From positions 744,001-808,000 of the forward strand of contig PUFA01000182.1 in assembly GCA_003508835.1 (NCBI GenBank): a stretch of 64,000 nucleotides of DNA, given 5' to 3'. The notes under the pieces were generated by a model, which was not told the DNA's origin, ran no database searches, and saw nothing but the letters and a program-made list of their open reading frames with translations. The DNA comes from Eonycteris spelaea (Eukaryota; Chordata; Mammalia; Chiroptera; Pteropodidae). The position numbers and the translations under genes were made by a program. Below, one piece after another: positions 12,060 to 23,805 of this stretch. The stretch's first letter is position 1. The number at the start of each line of letters is the position of its first letter.

Positions 12060-12720
12060 CCCCGTGGATGGACCTCGGGGCTGTTTCCTGGCCAGCTCTG
12101 CGCCTCCCGGCGCGGCCGCTTCCCACCTGCCACGTGGAGCCGATGCCGCTCCCTGCCCCGCAGGATTGTGGGAGCCGGAAAGGTGGAGGCTGCGAGAGGC
12201 TTGGAGCTGGGAGGCGCGCAGCACCTGCTCGGTTACCGGCCACTCCCGGGAAGGGAAGTTCGGGAGGGCTCTGCTGTTCCGCCCGCTCCAGAGCGTCCGC
12301 TTCGGAAACTCAGGAGCCAGGAGGCCGCTGGCCGATGGAGAGAGGGGCGCGCGGGGAGGGGAGCCAGGGCAGGGTGGGCAGTGCCCGCCGCTATCTCGCA
12401 GGGGCGACGCGGTGCCGGCAGCCACGCTGGGCCTTGCACGCCCTAGGGACAGTCCACCCCCACCCCCACCCCCACGTGTGCCCTTGATGAGCGGCCTGGG
12501 CATGTGTCCAGACAGGGGGCGTGGCCCAGAGTCCCCGGACATTCCGAGCGCATCTGCTCCTCCTCACGAGCAGGGGCAAGGGCACATGTGGGGCAGAAAT
12601 GCCGCGGAGACATCTGTGCCCTGCGCCTCTTCCATTAGACCCAGCTCGCCAGCCCCAGGCGGACAGCTCTGAGAGGCAGCCAGGGCCCGGCCTGCGAGCC
12701 GGAGCGCGTCTGCTGCTCGG
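12060..12720. promoter_or_regulatory. CpG-rich patch in the 5' flank
   Basis: Immediately after an L1 fragment the sequence switches to dense CpG (GGCGCGGCCGC, CCGCCCGCTCC and similar) for about 650 bases. It includes GGGCGCGCGGGG and a C-rich pentamer/hexamer run near 12,455-12,475. It could be a small orphan CpG island or an unannotated non-coding transcript start. No splice pattern or open frame makes a gene call possible. Confidence 0.35.
12452..12475 (+). repeat. (CCCCCA)n run
   Basis: Four CCCCCA-type hexamers ending in CACGTG. Confidence 0.8.
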
Positions 12721-12724
12721 CCTG

Positions 12725-12925
12725 TTTGCTCATGGATCCGTGCACGTGTTGGGCGCCTACTATGTGCCAGGCGCTGTCCTAGGTGCTGGGACCCGGCAGG
12801 GAGCAAGTTGGCCGGTTGTGGGCTCACTGTCTGGTGGCTCATACCCCCATCTGACAGATGAACAGACTGAGGCTCAGGGGAAGGCAAGGGCTTACCCAAA
12901 GGGACATGGCTCTAGCAGGGGAGGT
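12725..12925 (-). mobile_element. MIR/L2-tail type element
   Basis: GGCGCCTACTATGTGCCAGG, GGTGCTGGGACCCGGCAGG and TGACAGATGAACAGACTGAG mix the shared 3' core with MIR body, antisense. Confidence 0.7.
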
Positions 12926-13024
12926 GACATGGAACAGGTAAGTCATTCCTGACAACGCATGGATTTTTACCAAATGGAGATTAGATCTGAGAAGGAAATG
13001 AGGAGGGGCAGAGAATAATCGGGT

Positions 13025-13575
13025 GTGCGATCAGAGGGGGTGACCAGGAAGGCTCTTGGCGGAGGTGATGTTTAGGCCGAGGGCTCAGCAATGAGGGGGA
13101 CCCGGGGGTTTGGTCAAGAGTTTGGGAAACTGTGTGTCAGGTGACTGGCACCGCTTGTGCAAAGGCCCTGGGGCAGGATGGAGCCTGGCATGTTGGAGGA
13201 CTGGCGAGGAGGCCCGTGTGGCTGGAGCAGAGGGGAAGGGGAGGGGAAGGAGGGAGGATGGGATGGGGGAGGGGACGGTCAGGCCCTGCAGGGCCTTGCG
13301 GGCCACCTGGAGGAACGTGGACTGGAGACCTATGGAAGGGTTTGGTTCAGGAGTCACTTAATCTTCTGATTCAAGTTTTAAAGAGGCTCCCCTGCAGGCG
13401 CAATTCATTTATTCATCCATCCATCATTCATTCATTCATCCATTCATTCATTCATTCGACTGGGGGCCAAAGTGGCCCCGGAAGAATCTAAGCAGAGTAG
13501 GGATGGGATGGGGTCTGTGTTTTATGAGTCCCCCTGGCTGTGAGTGGTAGACAGAGTTCTGGGGTCCGATGGGCC
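13025..13575 (-). mobile_element. L2 split by a microsatellite
   Basis: GAAGGCTCTTGGCGGAGG, TTGTGCAAAGGCCCTGGG and CAGGGCCTTGCGGGCCACC are in antisense L2 order. The element resumes at about 13,460 with CCCCCTGGCTGTGAG after the TTCA repeat. Confidence 0.75.
13403..13457 (+). repeat. (TTCA)n microsatellite inside L2
   Basis: About thirteen ATTC/ATCC tetramers. Confidence 0.9.
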
Positions 13576-14234
13576 CATAAAGGGGCCAGGTGGGAACTGA
13601 GCAGCCGGCTGAGGCCGCCCCTGCCCCCGTCTTGGGGTTCGACCTTGCCTCTGCACATCTGTTGCTTCCCAACGTCACCCGGAGTCAGGGACCAGCAAGA
13701 TGCTTGTGAAGCATCCCCTCCTCCGCACAGTTCTCCACAGTCCCTCTAGTCCGTGCCAAGCAACAGAGGAGGCGCGTGGTCCCAGCCACCTGCAAACGTG
13801 AACAGGACGCCAGGCCAGGAGCTGGGAGGCAGCCAGGCGCAGGGATGGTCCCCACTCTGGTTGGCAGAGAGCGCCCGCCCCAGAAGGCGGAGGGAGGTGC
13901 GGGGAGGCCAGGTGTGGGGACGCCTGCCCTGTGAGAGCCCCGGTCTGTCTGTCCTGTGCCCACTTTGTTTTATGCACACCGCCACCCGGTGGGGGCAGAG
14001 CTGCGGACAGCGGACGCCAAGGCTCTGGCAGCTCGGGGGACAAAGCCCAGGTGCGAGAGGTAGCTGGTGGGGTCCGCCAGACCCGGGGGCGGCGTCGCAC
14101 CGGACCCGAAGCTGGTGTGGAGGTGAAACCAGTTTGGCTTCAGACTCCGGGCTGCAGCAAGGGGGGCTGCAGGGGCCGACGGGGACCACCGCCGAGCACG
14201 GCTGCCTGCCGGGTGTGCCACATGCACTGCTCCC

Positions 14235-14350
14235 CCGACCCGCAGAGCCGCTCCGCGAGGGAGATTCTGTCCCCTCTTCGCAGAGGAGAGGACGCAGTCT
14301 GCTTAGCGTCACTCAGGGAAGACGCATTCCAGCCCAAATGTGAACTCTGA
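14235..14350 (-). mobile_element. MIR fragment
   Basis: CCCCTCTTCGCAGAGGAGAG, then GCGTCACTCAGGGAAGACGC, antisense. Confidence 0.5.
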
Positions 14351-14734
14351 CGTGTGTGAGTCCAGGATGCACCCTACCGTTCTTTCCGGCAGGGCGTGGA
14401 GGGTTTTCTCCGAGCAGAAGTGGCTCCTTGAGGCTGGGATGAAAGACCCGTCACACACACACCACCACTGTCCATCCCGCTGCTCCTACAGGCATCACCC
14501 ATCAATACCGGCGCATTTCCAAGGAGACAAGGCCCAGGCATCGCCGATCCATTGCAGCACCCTTTCCCTGCAGAACGGGGGTGCAGCCTCGGAACCCTCC
14601 ACAGCACGGCCGGCAGGCGGCAACCTCCTGTGGGTGAGCAGTGGTGCCGTGGGAACTGTGGGGTCAGCGCGGCTGGCTGTTTTCAGGAAACGCTCCTTCA
14701 TCCTCCAGATCGGCAGTTTTAAGCCACCCATTGG

Positions 14735-14960
14735 ATTCCTTCCCTGTTAAAAATCCCTTCGGTTTCTTTTCATCGCCCCAAGGATGAATTCCAAATCCTG
14801 GCCCTGCCTTTGACCTTGCAGTTCCCCCTGCCCTCTGTCAGCTCTTCAGGCAGCTCTCCCTGACCCCCCCCCCGAGCCTGCCCCCAGCAGTCACAGACCT
14901 CTTGCTCCCCTGTAGCAACTGTCTGCTTCTGCGGCGACCACCTTATTCCTGTGGTCTGCA
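14735..14960 (+). mobile_element. L2 fragment
   Basis: TTAAAAATCCCTTCGG and AAGGATGAATTCCAAATCCT match the L2 section before its conserved core. A C-run interrupts near 14,865. Confidence 0.6.
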
Positions 14961-15124
14961 GTGTCTGGAACTTGGACCGGTCCGTGGAGGTCCTCACCCC
15001 AAGCTCCAAGAGGAAAGAATCTGACTGGCTCAGCCTGAGCCCCCGGTCCACTCCAGGGTCACAGTTCATGGGGAGGAGGGCTGCACAGACACCCCAGCTG
15101 GGGTATTATGAAAGCAACAACAAA

Positions 15125-15285
15125 AACGATAAGAAGAGATAATAATGGCAAATAACCATCGCTAATATTATTATCATTTTAATATGCAATTATCCTCTGT
15201 ATTTGGCAGTGGGGAAACCGAGGCACAGAGAAGGCGTGCGACGCGCCCAAGGTCACACAGCGAGTACTCATATGTTCACCAGAAG
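15125..15285 (-). mobile_element. MIR
   Basis: GTGGGGAAACCGAGGCACAG, AAGGTCACACAGCGAGTAC, antisense; the AT-rich start has TAATATTATTATCATTTT. Confidence 0.72.
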
Positions 15286-15725
15286 CCCCCTCCCAGGAGG
15301 ATGAACTTTCAAGCTCAGACCCCACACACAGCAGGCAACAGGAGGTGGTAGTCCCGTCCCTGGAGGCCGAGCCCAGCAGGCCTCTCTCCCAGGGGCCGAG
15401 GCAGCTCCCTCCCCGCCTCTCAGTCCTCAGTGACCTTCACTCCGTCTTCTTGGCAGGGCTTCAGCTCCAGCGAGCAATTACATTCTCTTTGCGGCCCTGG
15501 CCCACAGTTCTCTGCCGGCCCGCTGAGGACAGGAAGTGTCTGTCTTTACATTCCCCATTGACGAGCCTCGGTCTTATTGAAATGGCCTTTTTTCTTTCTC
15601 CTCCTAAAAACAAGAATGTATTTTTTCTTTAGCTTTTCTGCCATCACTTGAGTCTCGAGCTTGAATTGTCTGAAGGCTTAAAACTCTTCTCACGACATTA
15701 ACAGGTTTACTGTTCTCCTGAATGA

Positions 15726-15769
15726 GAAAAGTAAAAAAAAAGAAAAAAAAGAAAGAAAAAAGTGAAAAC
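15726..15769 (+). repeat. A-rich simple repeat
   Basis: AAAAAAGAAAG-type purine run. Confidence 0.85.
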
Positions 15770-15924
15770 ATTTTGATTGTATTAACAGGAGTAGGGGGTG
15801 CCAAAATAGGGAGGTGATTGTGTGGCTTTCTTTGCTTGGAACGTCTCTAAGAAGAGTGTGTTCAATTCAGAAAACAACCTGGAGCCCAGGGAGGAAGCGG
15901 GTGGAATGGGGTACAGGGTGCGTC

Positions 15925-16365
15925 ATTTATTTTTTCATTCACAGGCATTTATTGAACTCTTAATGTTGTCAGGTGCAGCCTAAGGCGCCAGGGAGGAGGG
16001 TGAGAAAGCAGATAACAAGCCCCGCCCTCCTAGGGCGCAGAAAGTGTGGGAACATCGAAGTTAGGCGTTAATTACACAATTAACCATCACAGCTAATGTA
16101 AATGCAAACTGTTCAACAAGGGGGAACCTTATCTGACTTCTTAGCGGCCGCATGAGGGAGGACAAACGGCAAGCAGGACCAGCGTTCCTGGCAGAGGGGA
16201 TGGCGTATGCAAATGCCGTGGGTCGGGAGCAGCTGGCCTGGCGGACAGTGGACAGAGGCCAGCTGGGCCTTGCGGGCCCTGGTGGGGGGTGTGTGCTCCT
16301 CTGGGAGCCCTGATGGGTTCTTGAGAAGGGGCAGGTTTGGAGCCTGTGGGGTGTAATCGGCGGAC
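15925..16365 (-). mobile_element. L2
   Basis: CATTTATTGAACTCTTAATG, then GTTCCTGGCAGAGGGGATGG and GGGCCTTGCGGGCCCTGG, in antisense L2 order. Confidence 0.65.
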
Positions 16366-16384
16366 CCGTAATCGAAAGAAACAA

Positions 16385-16530
16385 CATTTATTGGAGAAAC
16401 ATTTGTTGAGCGTCTGCTGAGTGCCAGGCTCAGGGGCAGTCGCCATAGGAGGCTGCGCCCCGTTTCGATAAAACTGAGGTGCGGAGGTTGCTGAGGGCCA
16501 CAGCACTGCCCAGTGGCAGGTGTGTCTGCC
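16385..16530 (-). mobile_element. MIR
   Basis: ACATTTGTTGAGCGTCTGCT, AAACTGAGGTGCGGAGG and GGGCCACAGCACTGCCC, antisense. Confidence 0.65.
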
Positions 16531-16854
16531 TCTAAACCCTGAAGGGACTGCGCGAAGGAGGAGGGGAGTGAGGGAAGGAGGGGACATTTTCTGAGCGGCC
16601 TCGCTGGGCTGGGCGGTTGGGACCAAGGCCAGAGGAAGGAGGTGAAAGGGAGTTGGAGATTAGTGGAGTAAGAGAAAACTAGCCCTTAGCATCACCCCAA
16701 ACCAAGGCGGCTCTCCGCCGTGGGAGTGAGGGTCCTGTTGCCGGAAGCGTGCAAGGCCGGCCTGTGTCTGTTTCTGCTCTGGGGACTCTCAGGCCCCTCG
16801 CCTGTCCAGTGGCCTGCGATGGGAGGGCAGAGGGAAACGCGCCCAGAGACCCCA

Positions 16855-17040
16855 GGCCGCCTTGGCTCAGCTCAGAGCCGCGGTTTCCGATCGCGGCTCT
16901 GTCGTGCGGGCCCGGGCTGGTCCCCAGCCTCCCTGCGCCTCACCTGGAAAAGGGCCATCTCAGCCCAAACACTTCCTGGGGAAAGTGTTGGGACGATGTC
17001 TGGAATAGAGCGGGCACTCGGCAAGTGTCAGATTTGGTGA
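16855..17040 (+). mobile_element. MIR
   Basis: GATCGCGGCTCTGTCGTGCG, CTCCCTGCGCCTCACCTGG and TAGAGCGGGCACTCGGCAAG in sense order. Confidence 0.65.
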
Positions 17041-17489
17041 CGCCTCCAGCTCCAGCCATGGGGGCAGGGCCGTGATGGTCACTAAGGCCTGGGAGGGGCA
17101 GGCAGCAGCCCACAGGCCTCTGGGAGTGGCTCAGGCTTCTGGGACTCCGGCTCAGGTGCTCAGGGTGGAATGGGCGCCTGTTTGCTGAGTTTTGGGGGCA
17201 CAGGCTGCCCCACCTGAGGTGTGGGACTCACACACCTCGGCCTCGTTGCACAGCGCCTGGGGTGGCAGCTGCAGGAGCTGGAGGGGGGCCGTGTGCAGCA
17301 CCCTGACTGGAGCAGCCGCCGGGGCCTCCGTTATCTGGGGTAATAATACGAATGTGGCCCCTTTAAGTCCCTGCGGGTCACCCAGGCTCCAGACAGACCG
17401 CCAGAAAAGTGTGGCCAAAGGTCGCTCTGTTCCCAAGTCTGTCCTTAGGCTAGCCACTCTCCCCTCGAGGCTGCCTGCAACTGACCCAC

Positions 17490-18050
17490 CCTATCATCAC
17501 CCACAGTCACCCCAAACCCTGGTAGGCAGCTCCTGCCCTCAGCCCCACAACTGCAGTCTGTCCTCCGCGCAGCAGCCACCAGAGGGCGCCCCTGAGCCCC
17601 AGTCAGGTCCTGTCCTTCCTCCAACAGCCCTCCAGGGCTGCCACGGCCTGCGGGTAGAAGCCTGCACAACCCCAGCCCACAGGCGCAGCAGGGCCTGCCC
17701 CGCCCCTTCCCTCGCCCTGGCTCACCTGCTCCAGCCACGTGGGCTTCCAGCAGGCCAGCCCGGTCCTGCCCCAGGGCCTTTGCACCCACTGTTCCTGCTG
17801 CCAGGTGTTCTTCCGCCACTTTCAGGCCTGTGATGTTCAAACAGCACAGTGAGGCCTTTCCTGACCGTCCGTTTAAAACTGTACCCCCTCCCCCTCCCTT
17901 CTCCAGCTTCGTTTTCGCCAGCACTTCCCGCCATTGATTTATTCATCTGGTTTCTGTTAAAAAGTCAGCCTGGGCTTGTTGCCTCCTAGTTTCGGGGCCT
18001 GGCACACAGTAGGTACCCAATAAGTGTCTGCCGGATGCATGGATAAGTTA
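17490..18050 (+). mobile_element. L2 with complete 3' end and CTCF-like core
   Basis: GCAGCAGCCACCAGAGGGCG, CACCTGCTCCAGCCACGTGG, CCCAGGGCCTTTGCACCCAC, GAGGCCTTTCCTGACCGTCC and GGCACACAGTAGGTACCC run in perfect L2 order. Confidence 0.87.
17576..17590 (+). promoter_or_regulatory. CTCF-like core inside an L2 element
   Basis: CCACCAGAGGGCGCC matches the CTCF core consensus (CCASYAGRKGGCRS) at all positions. It sits at the L2 site homologous to the cores at 36,175 and 58,500. Forward orientation. Confidence 0.55.
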
Positions 18051-18094
18051 AGGAATGAGCTGAGTCAGACCTGGGGCAGGAGCCCAGCCCCGCC

Positions 18095-18270
18095 TCTCCC
18101 GAGCCATGAGAACGGCCCCGTATATCCCTTCCGGCTCGGGGCCTCAGTTTACTTTGCTGTAACGTGGGCAGAAAACTTCCTTCTTACTCCCTGGGGAGGG
18201 TTCTTGCTGTTCGCTGTGTGCGAAGCTCCCAGCCCACAGAGCTGCACACAGTAGGTGCTCATCAGATGAA
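18095..18270 (+). mobile_element. MIR
   Basis: GGGGCCTCAGTTTACTTTGC and CACACAGTAGGTGCTCATCA, sense. Confidence 0.6.
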
Positions 18271-18734
18271 ACTTTCTCTAGTCCTGTGTCCCTGACCTTG
18301 GCAGCGGGCGCCCAGCTCAGAAACATCCCAATATTTCCGTTTCTTACTATTCCAAGGAAAGTCACGCCCCCTCAGGAGACTAGAAGAGCGACCCTAGGTT
18401 GGGGGGCCTGTGTGCAGCTTCCGGACACTGCGAGTCTCCAGGGCACAGGAAAGTGGCCCCACCCCCTCCCCCCAGGGCCAGAGTGCCAGGCAGCGGGTAG
18501 GAGCTTGACGGGGAATTGGGACGCAAGGCGAGAAGATTTATTTAGCACTTCCCGTTTATCATGCGCGACATCTCCGCTGCCAGGCTGATCCCACTCGCAG
18601 CCGCGTGCTCGGGTGGGGCCGCGGAGGGGAGCGGGGGGAGCGCCGAACTCTGTGGCTACCGATGCCCGCGCCCACTCTGTGTCCTGGCCAAGCCGCCCTT
18701 CTCCCCGGGGCGATTTCCTTTGGCGGTGTGAAAT

Positions 18735-18800
18735 AACACCACCACGACACCTATTAAGTGCCTACTATGTGCCAGCTACTGCTCTAAGAACTGCGCGTGA
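18735..18800 (-). mobile_element. MIR fragment
   Basis: TATTAAGTGCCTACTATGTG followed by CCAGCTACTGCTCTAAG. Confidence 0.6.
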
Positions 18801-19584
18801 TTAAAGCCTGCTCATGAGTGTTTGTTGATGGACTCAGTGACATGTACAGTGGAAAACACAGGCTGGGTTGAATTGCCTGCCAGTGATTGCTGCTTGCTCA
18901 ATTATTGGAAGAATGTGCCATGTGCCCTAACTGCGGGTAGGTAAACTGAGGACAGCTTTATAATCTTCTGGGGTAAAAAAGAAAGTACACCTTCGGGATG
19001 CCTGTACTTCTCTGATTGGCTCGTTGTGTGGGGAGATGTCACTCTAACTGACCCCATAGCAGTTAGGGCAATCTATGCCTCGTTCCAGCCTGCACCCCCC
19101 GGCTCAGAGTCTTCTCGCTCTGCCATGAATAAGCCCTCTCCCCTCCACCCACCTCTGGGTGCTACAGGACCCCCGCCCCCTGCAGTCTGTTCCCGAGATT
19201 CAGCTGGGCACAGTATGGAGACCACATGAGTTTACCCTCTGCACACACAGGGAGGTGCCACATACCCAGCAGCGCTCTCCATGGCATGCCCGGCTGCGTG
19301 GGATGGGGTTAACGGGCTCCCTGCCCACCCCTGGCCCCCAGCCCAGCTGTCATAGTGACTTAAGTAAGACCGGGGGCTGTGAGCCAGGCTGACGCCTCGG
19401 GAGGGCCTCCTGCAGGTGGCTTGCCGGAGCAGATAAAAATGTGGAGTGGCAGAAAGGGCAAGCCTGCCGGCAGACACAGCCAGGAGAACGTCCAGGGCGC
19501 GACCATTGGAGAAGGAAGGGGTGTAGCTTCTGCAGCCAAGCTGACCTTTGTTCCAGACGTGTCCCCGTGACAGTCTCTCCCAGA

Positions 19585-20875
19585 GCCTCTCGGCCATATT
19601 GAGAGGTAATTTACACACCATACAATTCACCCATTGAAGTGTGTAATTCACTAGTTTTAAATATATTCCCAAATGATCATCGTCATCGTCCATAACCTAA
19701 TTTGAGGATATTTTTGTCACCCCCAAAAGAAACCCCAAAAGAGCCATTGCCTACTCCAGGACCGTGAAGATTGATGCCTGGGTTTTCACCCAAGTGTTCT
19801 ACACGTTTAGCGCTTACATTTAGGTCTACGACACATTCGGAGTTAATTTTTCTATACGGTGTGAGGCAGCGGGTCAGACTTCACTCTTTTGGGTGTGTCT
19901 ATGCCATTTTCTCAGCGTCACTGAACTGGCAACCTGTCGCAGATCGATGGACCATGGACGTGAGGGCTTATTCTGGACCCTCGATTCTAGGCCGCTGGTC
20001 TCTACATCTATTCTTCTGCCAGGGCCACAGTGTCCCGATGACTGTAGCTTTGTAATAACTTTGAAATTACATATGAGCCCCCCCCCCCACCAACTTTGTT
20101 CTTCTTCAAGATTGTCCTGGGGCTCTTCTGAGTCCCTTGGATGCCCATGTGAATTTTAGGATCAGCTCGTCACTTTCTGCAAAAGAAGCTAGGTGGCATC
20201 TCGACAGGGATTGAGTTGAATCTGTAGATCAACTGGGGGACTGTCGCCATCTTAACAACATAGTCTGCCGATCCATGAACATGGGCTGTCTTTCTGTTTA
20301 TTTACTTAGGCATTCGTTCATTTCTTGCAACACTGTCTCGTTTTCATAGTATCCGTTTGGCACTTCTTTTGGTAAATGTTTTTCTAAATAGTTCACCCTT
20401 TTTGATCAATTATAAATGGAATTGGTGTCTTAATTTCATTTTGTTTGTTCATTGGCACTGCCGAGGAAATAAAATGGATTTTTTTGTGTGTGTGTGTGAA
20501 TTGATCTTGTGTCCTGCAGCCTTGCTGAACTTGTTTACCAATTTTAATAGCTTTTCTTAGTGGATTCCTTAGTATTGCCTGTATACCCAATGATGTCTGA
20601 TGTCATGTGCAAAGAGAAATAGTTATACTTCTTCCTTTCCAATCTGGATGCCTTTTATTTTGTTTTCTTGCCTCCTTGCCAGGCGATATCCTCCAGTACG
20701 ATGTTGACTATACGCGGCTAGAGAAACATCCTTGTCTTGATCTTAGGGGGACAGCTCCCCGTCTTTCACCATTAAGCATGCCGTTAGCTGTAGATGCCCT
20801 GTGTCGGCTGAGGAAGTGCCCTTCCAGGCCAAGTTTGCTGAGTGTCTTTTGAAGGGATGCTGAATTTTGTCAAGT
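19585..20875 (-). mobile_element. L1 ORF2 fragment (degenerate)
   Basis: Over about 1.3 kb the + strand is the complement of L1 ORF2 sequence: ACTGTAGCTTTGTAATAACT, AATCTGTAGATCAACTGGGG, ATCCATGAACATGGGCTGTC, TGTCCTGCAGCCTTGCTGAA, CTTCCTTTCCAATCTGGATG and ATCTTAGGGGGACAGC. The first 170 bases (TACACACCATACAATTCACC) look like a different L1 section, so an internal deletion or a junction lies near 19,770. Frames are broken throughout; this is a dead copy of a reverse transcriptase gene. Confidence 0.9.
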
Positions 20876-20935
20876 GCCACAGCCAGTACTTGAACCCATG
20901 TCTCTCTGACTCCAGAGCCCCAGCACTTGCCTGAA
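20876..20935 (-). mobile_element. MIR fragment next to L1
   Basis: GTACTTGAACCCATGTCTCT followed by CTGACTCCAGAGCCC. Confidence 0.5.
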
Positions 20936-21754
20936 GAACTAAATCAGGGGTCTCCCGAAAGAGGCCCCCATGGAGCAGGTGTTCAGCAAATGGGGTGTTC
21001 CCTTTTCCCTTTGGCATTGGAAGTGAACTTGGGCAAAGGAGAAAGAGAGTTGGGGGAGAGAGGGAGCATGAGTGTGCACTGTGTTTAATTAGAAGGCACG
21101 TGTAGTGATGGTAGCGTCTGGCACAGGGCGACGTGGTGGGGCGATGTTTTGGACCTGTCTCCCAGGAGTTTAAGTCTGGGTTCTGTGCAGACAATTCTGA
21201 ACTTGGCAGAGGAGTCCTGTTTACATGCAGTGATGGGCAGCTGATGGCTCCCCTGGAGTTAGCTCAACAAAAAACACTGGAGCTAATGAGCAGGTTCTGG
21301 GAGACACTGGGGCGGAGTTGGGGCTACAAGGAGGAGGCTGGGAGGGTGGGGGGAGATCCCCCAGCCCCTGTAGCAGATGGAAATGTTCATTGGCTGAACT
21401 TTTCACCCAACAGTGACTCACATCCACTGCTTGCCAGGTGCGGGGGCCGGCAGCTGCGGAGGAGACCCAGGGCCCACCAAGCCCTACGTCCGGATTCTCG
21501 TGTTTTCCACAGTGTGGGACTTTGAAGCTTCAGCCATGCGCCCTGGGGAGAACATCTCTCCCCCGCGCTCCTCAAGCTCTGGCTTGCAGGAAGCCTTGCT
21601 CTGGTGTTACCTAATCCTTGTGTCTTTCTGACACTTGTCAACCTCACGAAGCTGCCTGGAGGCTACGACAATATCAGACTAGAACGTTCTGTTCTCTTTG
21701 TATTGATTTTTTATGGTCATCTGGCTAGCCATTCTGGCTTTCCCATCGACAGTT

Positions 21755-21910
21755 GCCACATTTATCAAGCTAGCCCTTCTGGAGCCTGCCCTTGGTGCCA
21801 GGTGCTTGACGTGCTGCAGCTCATTTCACCCTCCTGCCAACCCTAGGAGAGAGAGACTATTACTACCCCCATCTGCAGGCAGCCAAACAGAGGCACAGCT
21901 GGAGTGGGGT
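21755..21910 (-). mobile_element. MIR
   Basis: CCACATTTATCAAGCTAGCC, TGGTGCCAGGTGCTTGACG and CCCATCTGCAGGCAGCC, antisense. Confidence 0.75.
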
Positions 21911-21984
21911 GTCAGACAGAAAACAAGCAAACCGGCCAAAATATAAAATCGTTCCAAATGATCATCAATAATCCGGTTCCGAGA

Positions 21985-22200
21985 TGAAGGGTGAGGAGGA
22001 TCCCACCTTGAAAGAGCAGGAGGAACAGCATCCTCGGGAGAGGGAACAGTCAGTGCAAAGGCTCTGAGGCTGGACTGTGACTGGTGTTCGTGAGGAGCAG
22101 TGAAGAGGCCTGTGGGTGGAGCGGAGTGAGCAAGGGACACAGCTGGAGGAGTGAGGAGACGGGGACAGGCTGTGCAGAACCTTGTGGGCTTTTTACCTGG
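21985..22200 (-). mobile_element. L2 fragment
   Basis: CAGTGCAAAGGCTCTGAGGC, TGGGTGGAGCGGAGTGAGCA and GCAGAACCTTGTGGGC, antisense. Confidence 0.72.
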
Positions 22201-22214
22201 ACTAAGATCACGCC

Positions 22215-22340
22215 TATCTCCTGCCCTAGACCATTAACCCCTGGAGGGCAGGTATTTCTTTAGCACCTTTTGTTTACTTGTGTCCCAGCTCTTAAAATAG
22301 CCTGGCATGGAGATTGATGGCCTGAATGGATAGGTTTCCC
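22215..22340 (+). mobile_element. L2 3' end
   Basis: CCCTGGAGGGCAGGTATTTC, then ATAGCCTGGCATGG, sense. Confidence 0.65.
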
Positions 22341-22349
22341 TGGCACACG

Positions 22350-22495
22350 CTCCACCATATTTTACACTGTTTTCCTTTGCTGCTCACAAAAAAACCCCCA
22401 AGGTGGATATGGTTGCCCCTTTGTACAGATAGGAATCGCGGGGCTGAGTGAACTAGTCAAGGTCCCTCCCCTAGATAGGTGGCAGGGTTGTGGCT
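22350..22495 (-). mobile_element. MIR
   Basis: CCTTTGTACAGATAGGAATC and TAGTCAAGGTCCCTCCCC, antisense. Confidence 0.65.
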
Positions 22496-22504
22496 CACGC
22501 CACT

Positions 22505-22730
22505 CCCTCAAGCACACAAGGCTTGAGTACCTACTGCGTGTGAGAAACCAGGTTCAGTGTTTATGGGATCACCACCATTTGATCCTTCAAGATGGGACTG
22601 TGTCCCCATTGCTTTGATGAGAAAACCAAGGCCAGATTGTCGATGGCTAGCTAGGTCAGGGTCATGCAGCTACAAGGGACACCATAGGCTCTGTAAATCT
22701 GGCTGCTGCACAGGCCGCTGGGAAACTCCG
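22505..22730 (-). mobile_element. MIR
   Basis: TTGAGTACCTACTGCGTGTG, GATGAGAAAACCAAGGCC and GGTCATGCAGCTACAAGGG, antisense; a tandem neighbour of the preceding MIR. Confidence 0.7.
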
Positions 22731-23099
22731 AGCTTAATTTAGGTTCCTTGTTTAATTATTCATTCTCTCCTCTCTCTTCTCCTATTTATGACTTCCGCCT
22801 TCTCATTTTGCTCTCCGGTTAATGCCTTTTGTTTATCTCTGCATCTTTGGCCCTGAATGAATGAATCGATGATTCTGGAGGAAAAAACCCCAAATTCTAA
22901 ACTTGAGTTCCTTTGTGGGCACCAGGCCCTCTCCAAATACATACCTTGCAGAAAGAAGATGGTTTCAACATGTTCAGAACACAACTCCATGTGCAATCTT
23001 GTTCGTTGTCTTTGAGCACTCCCACCTCCCGTGGTAATCTTTCCTTGTTATTTTTCTGCCTTTTTATCCTTATTATCCTATATGCAAGCACCAACGACA

Positions 23100-23280
23100 G
23101 GTCGGACGGGCACCTTATCACAATGCATCCTTAAACTCTTCACATGAGCAGGGGCTACCTTGCCCGGTTTCACAGAGGGGAAACTGAGACCCAAAGAGGC
23201 AAATCCATTTTGCAGGTGGGAAAACTGGGGCTCAAAGCCCCGTAGGGCAAGTCAGTTCCTGGGCGGGCGTTCCTACCGTG
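23100..23280 (-). mobile_element. MIR with repeated core
   Basis: ACAGAGGGGAAACTGAGACC and GCAGGTGGGAAAACTGGGGC are two successive versions of the same MIR motif, so either two MIRs or an internal duplication. Confidence 0.65.
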
Positions 23281-23805
23281 GTTTGTGCTAACGTCAAGGC
23301 AGCTGAGGTCGACATTAGGTGGGATGTTTGTAAAGTGCTCACTCTGTTGGAAATGCTCCCTTATCCATTCGACCAGTACATAGGGATTCCCCAGAGTCCA
23401 AGGAGTCACACCCTAATGTGACCAGAATAAAATCAGGATGATGGGATAGAAAATGGGGCTTGGAGGGGCTGGGGCCAGGGTCTGGGACGCCTTCAGCAAA
23501 GAGCTGCTGCGTGAGCAGAAACCGGATGATGTTGGAGGGCTATCCAGGCGCAGCAACAGTAGGGGCAAGCTCCCGGTGTCAGGAGTGAGCCATTAGTTAG
23601 AACTGTAAGGAGCCAGCTTGTCTGGAGCACAGATATCCGGGGGCAGAGTGGTGGGTGCGAATGACCCCAGAAGGCTGAACTTTATTTGAAGGGGCCGGGG
23701 AGCCACGGCAGAGTTTCGAGAAGTACCATAGCCTTTGTAACAAGTGCCCTAGGGCTCTCCTCCAGAACCGCGACTCCAGCGGTCCCTCGCGCTAGAGCCG
23801 CCGCC

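Larger units (their letters stand above)
1..23750. other. 5' flanking region of PTPRS without a recognisable protein gene
   Basis: All open frames here are short or are GC-rich random frames, with no domain and no family I recognise. The region is a patchwork of MIR, L2 and L1 remnants with simple repeats. Stretches where I see nothing assignable include about 1-1,240 (apart from short MIR-like bits near 98-165 and 485-545), 1,490-2,090, 3,240-5,150, 5,270-5,780, 6,850-7,310, 8,940-9,360, 14,360-14,730, 17,050-17,480, 18,800-19,580, 20,940-21,750 and 23,290-23,750. In human the neighbour upstream of PTPRS is distant, so an intergenic nature is plausible. Confidence 0.6.

Noticed and set aside
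19585..20875. Reverse-transcriptase coding gene
   Set aside because: Only a broken antisense L1 ORF2 piece with many stops and an internal junction; not an intact gene.
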